64,000 nt of DNA from Dictyostelium firmibasis (lineage: Eukaryota; Evosea; Eumycetozoa; Dictyosteliales; Dictyosteliaceae), in contig CM069766.1 of NCBI GenBank assembly GCA_036169595.1, forward strand, positions 3,022,501 through 3,086,500, written 5' to 3'. The stretch's first letter is position 1; the number at the start of each line of letters is the position of its first letter. The notes under the pieces were generated by a model. The model had not been told where the DNA came from, made no database searches, and was given only the letters and a program-made list of their open reading frames with translations. This document shows, one piece after another, positions 47,338 through 64,000 of this stretch. The position numbers and the translations under genes are program-made.

Positions 47338-49428
47338 CAAAGAGGATAATTTAATATTTGGAGAATCCTTATTAACAGATTTGGAATCAAATATAATTAC
47401 ATACACAATAATAGTTGATACAAGTGGGTCAATTTCCTCATCGGTTTTTTCTACAGTAAAGTTGTGTGTCTTGGGTCTTATTAAAATAATTTCAAAAGAG
47501 AGCAAAATATCTGTGATTAATTTTTCAAATGATGCCAAAGTGGTTTCAGAATATAAAACTGACAAAAAAAAATTAGAAGAAGAAGTAGAGAATGGTAAGT
47601 TTGCATCTTTCTATAAATTTAATTTTGACAATAATACTAAAATATAATATGAATAGGACTTCATCATTTGAGTGCTGGAACAAATTTAATTTCTGCACTA
47701 GAATTAGCATCAATGAGAATTGATTTATTTCAACCAAATAAAAAATCAAAGAATATAATTATTATAATTACAGATGGCCATCCTGATAAAGATCCAACAT
47801 TCTTAACCATTGATTTAATAAAAAAAGGAATTGAATTTTTAGGAATTGCAGTTGGTAATGTCTCAAAATCAAATTTTGAAAAAATGTTACCTGGTCAACA
47901 AATTTTTTATTTTGATACATATAAAAATTTGTGTGAAAATATTCAATCAAATTTAAATAAAAAAAAATTTCCGTTATCTTATAAAGTATACCCATCAAAC
48001 AATAATATTCAAAGATCAAATGAAACCTTATTTTTAGATTTCGAAATTTCACCTTCAGCGAATTTGGATTCATTTGATAAAGATACTATTGAAATAAAAA
48101 TTTTAGAAAATGATTATTATTTTGGATTTACTTGTAAAGTCGGGATCAAAATAGATCAAAATAACCCATTTATAGCAAAAATGTGTTTAAAAGTAAAAAA
48201 CAATTCAAAAACAAAAGATTTGCCTAAAAGAATTGAATTTGAAATTGAAATAATAAATGATGTTTACTCTGGTTACTTTCATATGGATTTTGCATGGTAC
48301 AGTGGCGATTTAAAAAATGATTATAATATCAATATAATGGTTGAAGGTCAAATTGGTAATGGTAAATCGTCATTATTAAATTCAATTTTTAATTTGTTTA
48401 CTTCAGATCAAAAGATTCAACACAGTTTCACTACATCGAGAAGTTCTGGTCATGTTACAACTGCTATTGAATATAATCCAATTTTAAATCTTCTAAATAG
48501 TAAATCAAGAGATAGGGATTTTCTTCCTATTTATCAAAAAATTATTGAAAATATAAAAATTACATTAGTAGATAAACCTGGTATGACACTAGAAAATGAA
48601 GGAAGTATTAGTATTCTTAAAGCTAGAGAAGGTTGTTATGAAAATGGTATGTCTAAAGATAATATTGTAGCAGGTCTTCCAAATCCATTTTTCTCAATTC
48701 ATGCTTTCATTTTTGTTGTTTCTATTAAATGTTTTATTGGTGAAGAAAGTGATCTTAAAATGGTTAAAATCAAAATCGAAGAATGTATATCAAAAGCCAA
48801 GATTAAACCAATTCTAGCTATTACTTTTTGTGACCATTTTAGTAATGAAGAATTAGAATCTTGTAAAGGAGATATAGAAAAGTTACCTGTTGATAAAGAG
48901 AATGTGTTTTATTTTTTATCATATATTGATAATGAAACAAAACGTGATCCAAATAAAGACTTCATTGCTTGGAATTTATTAAAATGTGCATTTCAAATTG
49001 GTAAACAAACAATAGAACTTGAACGTGTCAAAGATTCAAATAGACAATACTTTAATAATATTATAAATAAATACAACAACAACAATGATAACAATAATTA
49101 CAATAACTTAAGTACAGGTATAGTTGGAGAATTTTCAAGTTCAAACTCGTTGAATCTAAATCTCCCACTTGAAAATGTCTCTCTTGGAATGATTACATCA
49201 CCAATTAAACCATGGACAATTTCAGTTGAGGAAGGAAATAGTACATTTAAATTCAGGGTATCGCCAAAGATCACCTTGGATAATTTTAAATTAGATGTTT
49301 CAAAGCAAATAGAAAAAGACCCATCTGCATATTACTTCGAAGATGATCAAGGTTGTATTTTATCGGGAAAATCCACAATTGATGAACTATTAGATAATAC
49401 ATCAAAAATAACAATTGTTTACCAATAA
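47330..49428 (+). CDS. VWA domain + P-loop GTPase + beta-grasp protein
   Basis: Exons 47330-47594 and 47657-49428 give about 678 residues. Residues about 23-190 form a von Willebrand A domain with a metal-binding MIDAS: DTSGS (about 30-34), the Thr in HLSAGTN, and ITDGHPD (about 125). A beta-rich stretch follows (about 195-305). A dynamin-like or IFI44-like GTPase domain starts with GQIGNGKSSLLNSIF (about 317), has DKPGMT as the DxxG switch (about 393), a hydrophobic AFIFVVSIKCF strand and ITFCDHF where a G4-like motif would stand. The last 75 residues (about 603-678) look like a ubiquitin- or CAD/PB1-like beta-grasp, ending in LDNTSKITIVYQ. VWA-GTPase fusions hint at a membrane, vesicle or defence role, but the function is unknown. 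Confidence 0.85.
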
Positions 49429-49864
49429 TCTTTTTTTCACACTTTTATTAAATTCTTAAAAATAAAATATAGACATAATAAATTTCTTTGTATCTTATCC
49501 GATCTGTTATCATAATAAAGGACGGTAGTATTTGGAGTAAAGTTATATTTAAAGATAATGTATTTGCACTATTTTTATCTTTACCACAATCGGTATTACA
49601 TGGATAATGTCTACCTGTAATTGAAAATGTTGAACACTAATATTGGAATTGGATGTTGATGTGAATTTTTCCTATCAATTTCGATTGGAGATGCCTTGTG
49701 GAAATTTTGAAAATAAAAATAAGACCAAAAACCCAAATTTATTAAATCTGCCACTGTTGATTTAAAATTATTGTTATTGTTATTAATATTGTGCTTTACT
49801 AGATGAATATGTTGAGTTTTTATAATAAAGAATAATTAAGTTTTTAAAATTAAACTTTGGAGAG

Positions 49865-49905
<41 letters not shown>

Positions 49906-50215
49906 TGAAGTCGTTGTGGTGTATTTGTATTACACAGTTACGTACCAGGAATTTATTATAACTAGTTGGCTACTATAAATGGGTCATCTAATATTTCCAA
50001 CTACATTATTATTTTATCTTTGTGAATAACAAATACATAAACTTGATTCAAAAAGAATAAATTTAAAATATAAAAAGAAAAAAAAAAAATTAGCGAAATT
50101 TTTTTTTTGAAAAAAAAAAAAAAAAAAAAATTAAAATAAATTATTATTTTTTGTTTTTCAAATTCTCTGAATTAACTTTAATTTCAATTTATTTATATAT
50201 TCAAACACGTGTAAA
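49429..50215. other. Intergenic region with a possible gene remnant
   Basis: This 787-bp spacer lies between tandem plus-strand genes. Unlike other spacers, 49470-49760 has mixed sequence. A frame at about 49480-49605 reads as about 40 residues of normal composition (including SIWSKVIFKDNVFALFL and SLPQSVLHG) before stops. A 42-base A run (49865-49902) and another mixed patch (49903-50035) follow. The palindrome ACACGTGT (50205-50212), containing an E-box CACGTG, lies just before the next ATG. Confidence 0.4.
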
Positions 50216-53618
<3,403 letters not shown>

Positions 53619-53744
53619 AAAAATTTAATAAATATGATTTATTATTAGTGATTAATTTTTTTTTTTAAAGTTTATCGATTTCTTTTTATTTATATTTGTT
53701 GTTAATTTTTTAATTTATTGTTTCTAAATAATAATTAATATAAT

Positions 53745-56700
53745 TTATTGATTTATTTCATTTTCTACAACATTTTTAGTTTCATTTAAAATAGTTTCAT
53801 TATTGAGTGAGGTATCATTTTCTTGGTTTAATTTTTTACTATCATCACTTTTTTCTTTTTCTAATATTTCTGCTTTCTCTTCTTCTACTTTCTCTTTTTC
53901 AACTTTCTCTTTTTCAACTTTCTCTTCTTCTACTTTCTCATTTTCTACTTTCTCATTTTCTACTTTCTCATTTTCTACTTTCTCATTTTCTACTTTCTCA
54001 TTTTCTACTTTCTCATTTTCTACTTTCTCATTTTCTACATTTTCCTTTTCTTTATGTTTTTCTTCTTGTAATGCTAAATTATCCAAGGTTAATTGTTGAT
54101 TTTGAACTATTAAATCTTGAATTTGATTTAAGAGATGATTATTTTTAAGTTTTAAAGTTATTGAAACCTTTTGCCAATCCATTGGTTCTTTTAATGGATT
54201 TCTCCAATAACGAAGATAATAACCTTTCCAAAGGGTAATATGTTCACTTCTCCATTCTGGTAAATGGAACGCTCTAGAGGTTTCTTGCTCATAGGATGTA
54301 TAGAATGGATTTAGATAAGGAGTCAATGGGTTTGAATTTATATAGCTCCAAAGTGATATGGTATCCTTTTTAAGGTTTTGTCTCTCCTTTTCACTGTTAC
54401 AAAGGAAGGTACCAAATTGACAAGAATAGAGAGCATCTAAGATTGTGATTAAATAGTTTTCATTGAATTGGAAGTAATCATGATATTGATTCATCAATTG
54501 GTAAACACAATCGATGAATTGAAGGAATACAGGTGAACGTTGACTGTCGGAATACCAATTACGATCACCATGTCTAACACGATTCATAAAACAATGACCA
54601 AAACTTAACCACTCCTTTTCAATTAAAACTTGGAAACCTTCGATTGTACGAAAGTATGGATCTTGAATGATCATAGTCAATGAGGAGAGTTGAGAAGTTC
54701 TATCCCAACCATCACTGCAATGTAATAAAACTGGATGACCCTTATTGATGAGACTAACTGCTCTAGCAACACCTAATAACAATGTACGAATATGATCTAA
54801 CCAACGAGTTTCGTTGAGACCACTTAACCAATTCTCATCGTTGTTTGATTGACAAAATTGTTCCAACTTATTGATAGAGTCACGCATTGAATGAATATTT
54901 GCAATTCCAAGGAATTCAATATCACAATTGTAATTCAATTCATAGCCCATACCCTTTGCAACGTTTGCAATTGCATTTGCCTTTGGACGTGCATCTAAAA
55001 GGAACAATGATTTACCGGATGGACAAGCCAAACGAATAGAGTCGACTAATTTCTCATCGACAAGACTCTTTTGTCTGGTGATACCAACCATTGGTTGAGA
55101 GGAACGTGCCAATGGTACACCATCTCTACTGATCCAAGATAATGCTGGAATACGTCCTTTGGAACGGAAATTCATACAAATACCAACCTCTTCATCGGAG
55201 ATATTATGTGGCACCACCAACCATTTTGGATAGGTTGGGTTAATATATTCGATATTCTTTTCAGAGTAACGCCATTTAATGTATGAACCTGGTGTCTCTG
55301 TAAGAATACCTTGACGTAACCATTCACCGAAATCATTCAATATTCTCCAACCATCTTGTAATTGAGATTTGTTTGGTGAGTATTTGAATGCAAATAGATT
55401 TGGTACATCTTGAAATGCAAATATTCTCATTCTATAGATGATTGGTTGAGTTATATCACCAACGTATTCACCATTACTACCGCTATTAATCAATGGATTA
55501 TTATTACCACCGTTGATATAGGGTGATCCATTATTCCCACTACCACTATTGCTATTATTATTATTATTTACAGAAACACCACCCAATGTATTGAATGATT
55601 GTTGTTTGAACTCCTTTGGCTCAATATGGAACTCAATCCTCCTAAAATTTTTACCCCATATTGATATTGCACTATCAAATCTAAAACTTGTTACCCTTTC
55701 GATACGATAAACAGTTGCCAATGGTATCCATGTTAGTTCGGTCAAAGTTTGTTTACTAATGAATAGGAATCTAAATTCGGTTATATATAATAATGCTTGA
55801 ATTATAGCACCATTTAGATGATCTACATAGTAAACTGGAATATGATCTTGATCTCCAAACCATACTATTCTATTCTCTCCCTCTAATCTACTATAGTTAA
55901 TACTATTACTGCTATTATTTAAATTATTTATATAAAAATTTGCCGCCACCTCTTCTTTCTTTGGAGTTAATGGTGATTCAAATACCATATTTGCATTTAA
56001 ATTTGTAGTATTATTATTATTAATATTATTACTATTACTATTTAATGGATTAAAATTTTGTTCGTTCTAAAAAAAAAAAGAAAAAAATTAGTAAAACAAA
56101 AATCAGCAAAATTAACAAAAATTTTAAATTAAAAAAAAAAAAATTTTTTAGTTTTTATAATTTTTTTTTTTTTTCAATTTTTTTTTGGCTTTCCTGGGAG
56201 ATCTTTTTTTTTGTCCCAAAATTTTATATCTTTCAAGTAAAAACTGAAAAAAAAAAAAAAATATAAAATATAATAAAACTTTTAAAAACATACATTTGGA
56301 GTTATTAAAGCTATATATTTTCTAAACTCTGGTTCTAATTTGAATAATAAGAATTCAAGTAATACATCAAATAAATTATGGGTAACATGAGCTGATAAAT
56401 CATCTTTAATCTCTTTTTGTTTATTTAGTTGTTCTTTTGTTGGTTCTTCAGGATCCTCAACTGTTGTAATATTTGGTTGATCTTTGTTGGTTGGCATTGG
56501 TGTTGTAGTTGGGGTACTGAATAAATCTGAATCTAATGGAGATGAATCAAATAATGAACCACCAATACTAGAAGATGATGTTGATAATGGATTATTGGTT
56601 GTTGTTGTTGTATTGGATGAATTATTTAAAGAAGTTGGTTTTTGCCATAAAGGATCTAATAAAGCTTTTAAACTATTATAAACACTTGTATCAATGAAAC

Positions 56701-57100
56701 CAATATAGAATGAAGAGGATGGATATAATGGTTGAGTTTGTGGTGGTGATGATCCTGTTCCACCAGTGCTACTGTTAGAGAATAGATTAGAATTACTTGT
56801 ATTTGGTGATACATTTGGTTTTATTAAGAAAGTTGATATAATATCATTTGCTAATTTCAAATTAAATGGTGGGTTATCAACTAGAAATGATTGTTTAAAT
56901 GATTGAATCGATTCATAACATTGTAACATTGATGCCAATGAATATTTATTCTTTTCAATTAAATACTTTCTAAAATCACTAAAATGTTTAGAATTCTCTA
57001 AATAGTTTTTTAAATCATTTATTTTATTATTCTTTTGATTTTGTTGTATATTATTTATTATATTATTAATTTCTGGATGTTCATTTTGAATTATTGTCAT
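53745..57100 (-). CDS. RGS domain-myotubularin lipid phosphatase fusion
   Basis: Exons 57100-56294 and 56066-53745 encode about 1042 residues; the junction falls between codons (ITPN | NEQN). Residues about 33-265 look like an RGS domain split by a Ser/Thr/Asn insert: SKHFSDFRKYLIEKNKYSLA at the start and AHVTHNLFDVLLEFLLFKLE then FRKYI at the end. A PH-GRAM domain follows (about 330-490, with FLFISKQTLTELTWIPLATV). The myotubularin phosphatase (about 515-860) carries the P-loop HCSDGWDRTSQ (about 717) with Cys and Arg present, so it should remove the 3-phosphate from PI3P or PI(3,5)P2 on endosomes. The C-terminus is a coiled coil built of VENEK repeats. An RGS part would allow control by or of G-alpha signalling; this is inferred. 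Confidence 0.85.
53941..54030 (-). repeat. Six perfect 15-bp tandem units (VENEK)
   Basis: TTTTCTACTTTCTCA (plus strand) is repeated six times without change and continues imperfectly on both sides. It encodes the VENEK coiled-coil repeat of the myotubularin protein. Perfect identity points to a recent expansion. Confidence 0.9.
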
Positions 57101-57764
57101 GGTTATATGTATATAATATATAAAAATATATATATATATGTGTGTGTGTGTTTTTTTTTTTTTTTATATTTATTCTGTTATTTTTCTATTTTATTTTTTT
57201 TATTTTTTATTTTTTTCTATTTTTTTTTTAAAATAATTTTCTTGTATTATTATTATTGTAGTGTGCTACATATGATAATATAAATTTTAATCTTATTTAA
57301 ATATATTTTATAGTTTTTTTTTTTCCACAATCCAAAAAAAAAATTAAATATAACACTGTTTTTGAGGATGTGAAAAAATATTTCTTTTTTTTTTTTTTTT
57401 TTTTTTTTTCCACAAAAAAAAAAAATTAAAAAAATTAAAAAAATAATAAAAAATAAAAAAAAATAAAAAAAAAAAGGTCTCGTGTTCCAAAAAAATATCT
57501 ATTTTTTTTTTTCAATTTTGCCGTCATCGATTTGATTTTTTTTTTTTTTATTTTTGAAAAACATACATTTGAAAAAAAAGAATGCATATGTCGATTCTGG
57601 GTTGGATTTTTTTTTTTCAATTTTGCCGTCACCGATTCACAATTTGGAAAGTAATTAGTCATAAATAATAGATTCAAAATTAAAAAAAAAAGATCCAACC
57701 CAGAATCGAACGCCATGAATCAGGGTGTTATTTAGTTGTTTAAATTTAGGTATTGCAAACATTT
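57101..57764. other. Spacer with mosaic direct and inverted repeats
   Basis: This 664-bp spacer lies between tandem minus-strand genes and includes the RGS-myotubularin promoter. It has a TA/TG repeat at 57128-57150 and paired T-run/CCACAA patches near 57325 and 57410. The section 57475-57730 contains two near-identical direct copies of a CAATTTTGCCGTCA core (57502-57533 and 57609-57637) and a 17-bp inverted repeat (57591-57607 and 57693-57709). No gene is accepted here. Confidence 0.5.
57591..57709. repeat. 17-bp inverted repeat with tRNA B-box-like core
   Basis: TCGATTCTGGGTTGGAT (57591-57607) recurs as its exact reverse complement at 57693-57709. Each copy is followed, in its own direction, by a T run and an AATTTTG patch. 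The minus-strand copy reads GTTCGATTC, close to the pol III B box GGTTCGANTCC. A T-arm stem does not form, so this is not an intact tRNA. Confidence 0.6.
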
Positions 57765-58425
57765 TTATTTCTTAATTTTATTTTTAAAATAAGAATAGGA
57801 AATACCAGATCCCATTGTTAAATTTTCAAGTTGTGAATAATTTATATTTGAATATTTTAATAGTAATTCAGTACAATTAATTTGATTATTAGAAATTGAA
57901 AAAGCTATAATATCATTAAGTTTTGTTGGTGTAAACCAACCATTACCTTTTGATTTCTTTTTAAGAATTTCACAATGATGTTGTTGAATATGTTCTAATA
58001 ATTTTAATTGACCAATTTCACAGATTTTAAATAAAATACTATAAAGAAAATCTTGAACAATACGGTCACCTTTTTTTTGATTCACTTCTTTCATAATTAT
58101 ATCAAAAGCATCGATGTCACATTCTTGAACTATAAATTCAATAATTAATTCAGTAATACTATCTTTTTTAACACCTTTCGAGAATAATTCACCAATTTCA
58201 TTGGTTCTACCAGTTAGATATTTAAAAATTATTAAATTTTTATCATTAACTAATCCATCTTTTGTAATTGGATAATTAACTGAAAATAGCCAATCTAAAA
58301 ATTCTAACATATGAAAGGGTGGTTTTTTACTAGTTTCTAGATATTTACAACAATGAATAAAAAATGAATCGATTTTAATATCAGTATTATTAACAATGTA
58401 TTTTAATAAAGTGATTAAATCATTT

Positions 58426-58519
<94 letters not shown>

Positions 58520-60217
58520 CATATAATGTTGTTGGATTAAATGAAAATTCTTTAATTTCATAAATTTTTTGATGATTTTTAACAACATGAGTAATCATTG
58601 GTAAATTGAATGAACTTTTTTTAATGTTTTCACCAGATAGGATAATTTTCTTTTCACTAATAGTATCATTGATATTCTCTAATTTTTCAAAAGATTTTAA
58701 TAGTTCAATATTTGAAAGACGTAAAATAAATATTTCTAAACCATGATTAAAAAGATTTGTTTTAAATTGTTTATAAAGAAATTCTAACATTTCAACTGAC
58801 TTAATATAATCTGATACTATAATATTTGGTTTTTGAAATGTAAATGGTGATTTATCATTTAATTTATCAATTGAAAACTTTAATAATTCTATATCATCAT
58901 TTTGAATTAATAGAAGTAATAAGAAAAATGATAAACCATTATTATTATATTCTATATTAATGAAATCAATCCATGATGAAATAAATTCTTTTTGATTTTC
59001 TTTAGAATGATAATGAGTAAATAAATAATTTCCTTTAAATCTATTATCATTATCATGTGTAATTACAGTTTTTTCAAATTCCTGTAATCCTTTTGGATGT
59101 TTAAATAGTTTAAACAATAGTTCAAGATTTCCATATTGTAACGACATTTTACAATTTGTTTGATGAACTGAAAATCTACCCTTATCATTCTCTAAATTAT
59201 CAAAACAAATATAATATTCAAAATCTATTTCTGAAATATTAGATTCTTTATACCAATGATTTAATAATTGCTTTATGATTTGTTTATTTGTATTTTCATT
59301 TAATTGCCAATTAATTGGATTAATTAACTCTGATTCTAATTGATCATTTGTAAATTGTTTGAAAATTTGATCATAATTATCAATGGTTTTATTTTTAATA
59401 TTTAATAATTGATCTAAAACTTTACAACTTAATATTAAATCTTTTAATTTTAATTGATTTGAAATTGGTGAGCTTGTTGGTGGAAATAATGATATTATAA
59501 CATCTTTAATAATACTACTTTTTTCTGGTTTTTTTATTAAATTATTCTCTAATAAATATAAAATTGTTTGAAATTTTTCTTTTTTATAATTCATATTTAA
59601 TTTACCATAAAAATCTTGAGATATATTTGTTGCTGCAACTTCTTTCCAAATTAAATCATGATTGTTTTTATTATTTATATCAATTATTAATTTATTTTTT
59701 CTTTCTTGATTTTCATCATCAATCAATAGATATTTAATGATTGGTAATGAACTATAAACTATTGTATTTATAAAGAAATTATTAAATGTAGGTATAAAAC
59801 CTAATTCATTCATTAATACTTTTAATGCTGGTACACAATTATACATTATCATATTTCTTAAAAATTTACTAGAACTAATAATATAATCTGGAAGTGTTGA
59901 ATTTTGATATTCTTCAATTACTTTTAAATCTTCAATGAAATAACCATAGTTTTTAAATAGATTTTTAAAAAAATTATACGTATCTTGATCATCAGTTTGA
60001 AATTTTGAAAAGATTAATTCAAAGGTTTTATCATAATTATTACTTTTACTATAACTTAAAAAACAACTCTCTTTAGTATCAAGTGAATTAAATACAAGGT
60101 ATTTATCATTATTGTTTACTCTATCTTTGAAAATTAACCATTGGTCATTTCTTAGTAATTTTTCAATTGAAAACATTAAATCATAATTTGGTGATAAATG
60201 TAGCTTTATTGATTCTT

Positions 60218-60264
<47 letters not shown>

Positions 60265-60362
60265 GATATTATTTCCTTGTTTTCTAAATGTACTGTTTTT
60301 TGTTTTTTTTTACCAAAATCTGATTCTAATTCAGAGTTATGTTCTTTTTTTTTATTTGGCAT
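57765..60362 (-). CDS. Ankyrin-like helical family protein, function unknown
   Basis: A single exon encodes 865 residues. It looks like a member of a large Dictyostelium family of intracellular, all-helical proteins with weak ankyrin-like pairs (for example PALKVLMNELGFIPTFNNFF, LPIIKYLLIDDE and NCTELLLKYSNINYSQLENL). The N-terminus is basic with a likely nuclear signal (GKKKQK) and a run of 16 Thr. A run of more than 35 Asn lies near residue 640. No enzymatic motif, signal peptide or membrane segment is visible. The family call rests on general appearance and is tentative; the gene itself is clear from its long frame and normal composition. Confidence 0.8.
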
Positions 60363-60780
60363 TTTGGATATTTTTTTTTTAATTATTTGTAAAAAAATAA
60401 TAATAATAATACTAATAATAATTTAAAAAAATAAAAAAAAAAAAGTAAAAAAAAAAAAGTAAAAAAAATATATTTTTTATTTTTTTTTTCTTTTTTTTAT
60501 TTTTTTTTTTTTTTGTAATCAGTTTTTTTTAGATATTTTTCAATCAAAAGTAAAAAAGTAAAAAAATCTAATTTCAAATAACACACCAATTTATAAACCA
60601 ACCGATGAACGAGAGATTCCATTATTTATGTTAAATTATTGCACTGTGTGCATTAAATAATTAAAATTTAAAAGAAACACTCTAACAAATTTGTTCTCTT
60701 TTTTTTTTTATTTTTTGTTCACAAAGAATTGAAAAAATAATTTCAATGATTTTTTAAAAAATTGAGATAAATTGGTTTGG

Positions 60781-60820
<40 letters not shown>

Positions 60821-60885
60821 ATTATATATTAGGTGCGAATGGCCGAGGCTGGGTAAAACCATTTTTTTTTTTTTAATTTTTTTAA

Positions 60886-60931
<46 letters not shown>

Positions 60932-60987
60932 TTTTTTTTTTTTTTTTTTTTTTTTTCATTTTATCATTCTTTCATATAAATTAAGGA
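60363..60987. promoter_or_regulatory. Divergent promoter region with a tRNA-like fragment
   Basis: This 625-bp spacer lies between divergent genes and is made of A and T runs. Its mixed patches are 60590-60660 and the G-rich stretch 60832-60860, which stands out in this DNA (17 of 29 bases G or C). That stretch contains TGGCCGAG, like the start of class II tRNA box A. No complete tRNA can be folded. Confidence 0.45.
60832..60860 (+). other. GC-rich tRNA 5'-like fragment
   Basis: GGTGCGAATGGCCGAGG and the next 12 bases resemble the acceptor 5' strand and D-arm of a Leu/Ser-type tRNA. A T run follows immediately, and no anticodon arm or 3' half is present. It may be a relic or a chance match. 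Confidence 0.35.

Positions 60988-64000
<3,013 letters not shown>

Noticed and set aside
53803-54148. Plus-strand frames with SFSTF repeats, also a CRISPR-like look of 15-bp units
   Set aside because: The units are direct tandem coding repeats without spacers, antisense to VENEK; not a CRISPR array and not a separate gene.
57435-57716. 93-residue minus-strand frame with two TAKLKKKN copies
   Set aside because: It arises from the direct repeat and A runs in the spacer; there is no normal composition beyond them.
57680-57730. Intact tRNA gene on the minus strand
   Set aside because: A GTTCGATTC core is present but the T stem does not pair and no D or anticodon arm lies at the right distance.

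Overview
This 64-kb window is nuclear DNA of a social amoeba, almost certainly Dictyostelium discoideum. The intergenic DNA is nearly pure A and T, with long homopolymer runs. Introns are short (about 65-230 bp) with GTAAGT/GTATGT-type donors, and most stops are TAA. Many proteins carry long Asn runs (AAT repeats) or Gln runs (CAA repeats). Several genes are recognisable by sequence: cudA, psmC6, a formin, a KIF21-type kinesin with WD repeats and a PDK1 kinase. I see no retroelement, transposon, rRNA gene, intact tRNA gene or CRISPR array.

I count 22 protein genes, about one per 2.9 kb, on both strands; 15 need splicing, and exon borders are given in each entry. Left part (0.9-20.8 kb): a fibronectin-III-like Asn/Gln-rich protein, a sphingosine kinase, proteasome ATPase Rpt4, the transcription factor cudA with a 3.1-kb upstream region, a formin, a small coiled-coil protein and a degenerate trypsin-fold protein. 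Middle (21-45.6 kb): a KIF21-like kinesin, gluconokinase, a TMEM184-type membrane protein, RagC GTPase, a PARP1-type BRCT protein without a PARP domain, a large zinc-cluster protein kinase, PDK1 (probably pdkB), an ADP-ribosylglycohydrolase-fold protein and a mitochondrial short-chain dehydrogenase. Right part (45.8-64 kb): a Gln/Lys-repeat protein, divergent from a VWA + P-loop GTPase + beta-grasp protein, Integrator subunit 7, an RGS-myotubularin fusion, a family protein of unknown function, and a large unrecognised protein that runs off the right edge.

The genes are not an operon-like set. Several are signalling or cytoskeletal proteins (formin, kinesin, PDK1, RagC, sphingosine kinase, myotubularin), but neighbours appear to be independently transcribed. 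Divergent pairs share promoters of 0.3-1.6 kb; convergent pairs are separated by only 0.1-0.4 kb.

The points most worth a second look are: (1) an RGS domain spliced in frame to an apparently active myotubularin phosphatase; (2) a VWA-GTPase-beta-grasp fusion with a 5-codon uORF overlapping its start, divergent from a Gln/Lys-repeat gene; (3) a PARP1-like BRCT protein with a duplicated, unassigned C-terminal domain; (4) a trypsin-fold protein with GDCGS where GDSGG is usual and no obvious catalytic His; (5) a set of strong inverted repeats in otherwise simple A/T spacers, including one upstream of cudA, one abutting the glycohydrolase stop codon and a 15-bp-arm hairpin between the TMEM184-type and ragC genes; (6) tRNA-like fragments and a mosaic repeat around 57.5-57.7 and 60.8 kb.

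Exon borders come from reading GT/AG sites and frames by eye. Names beyond family level (kif8, forI, pdkB, tmem184C) rest on memory of Dictyostelium gene families and have not been checked against a database.
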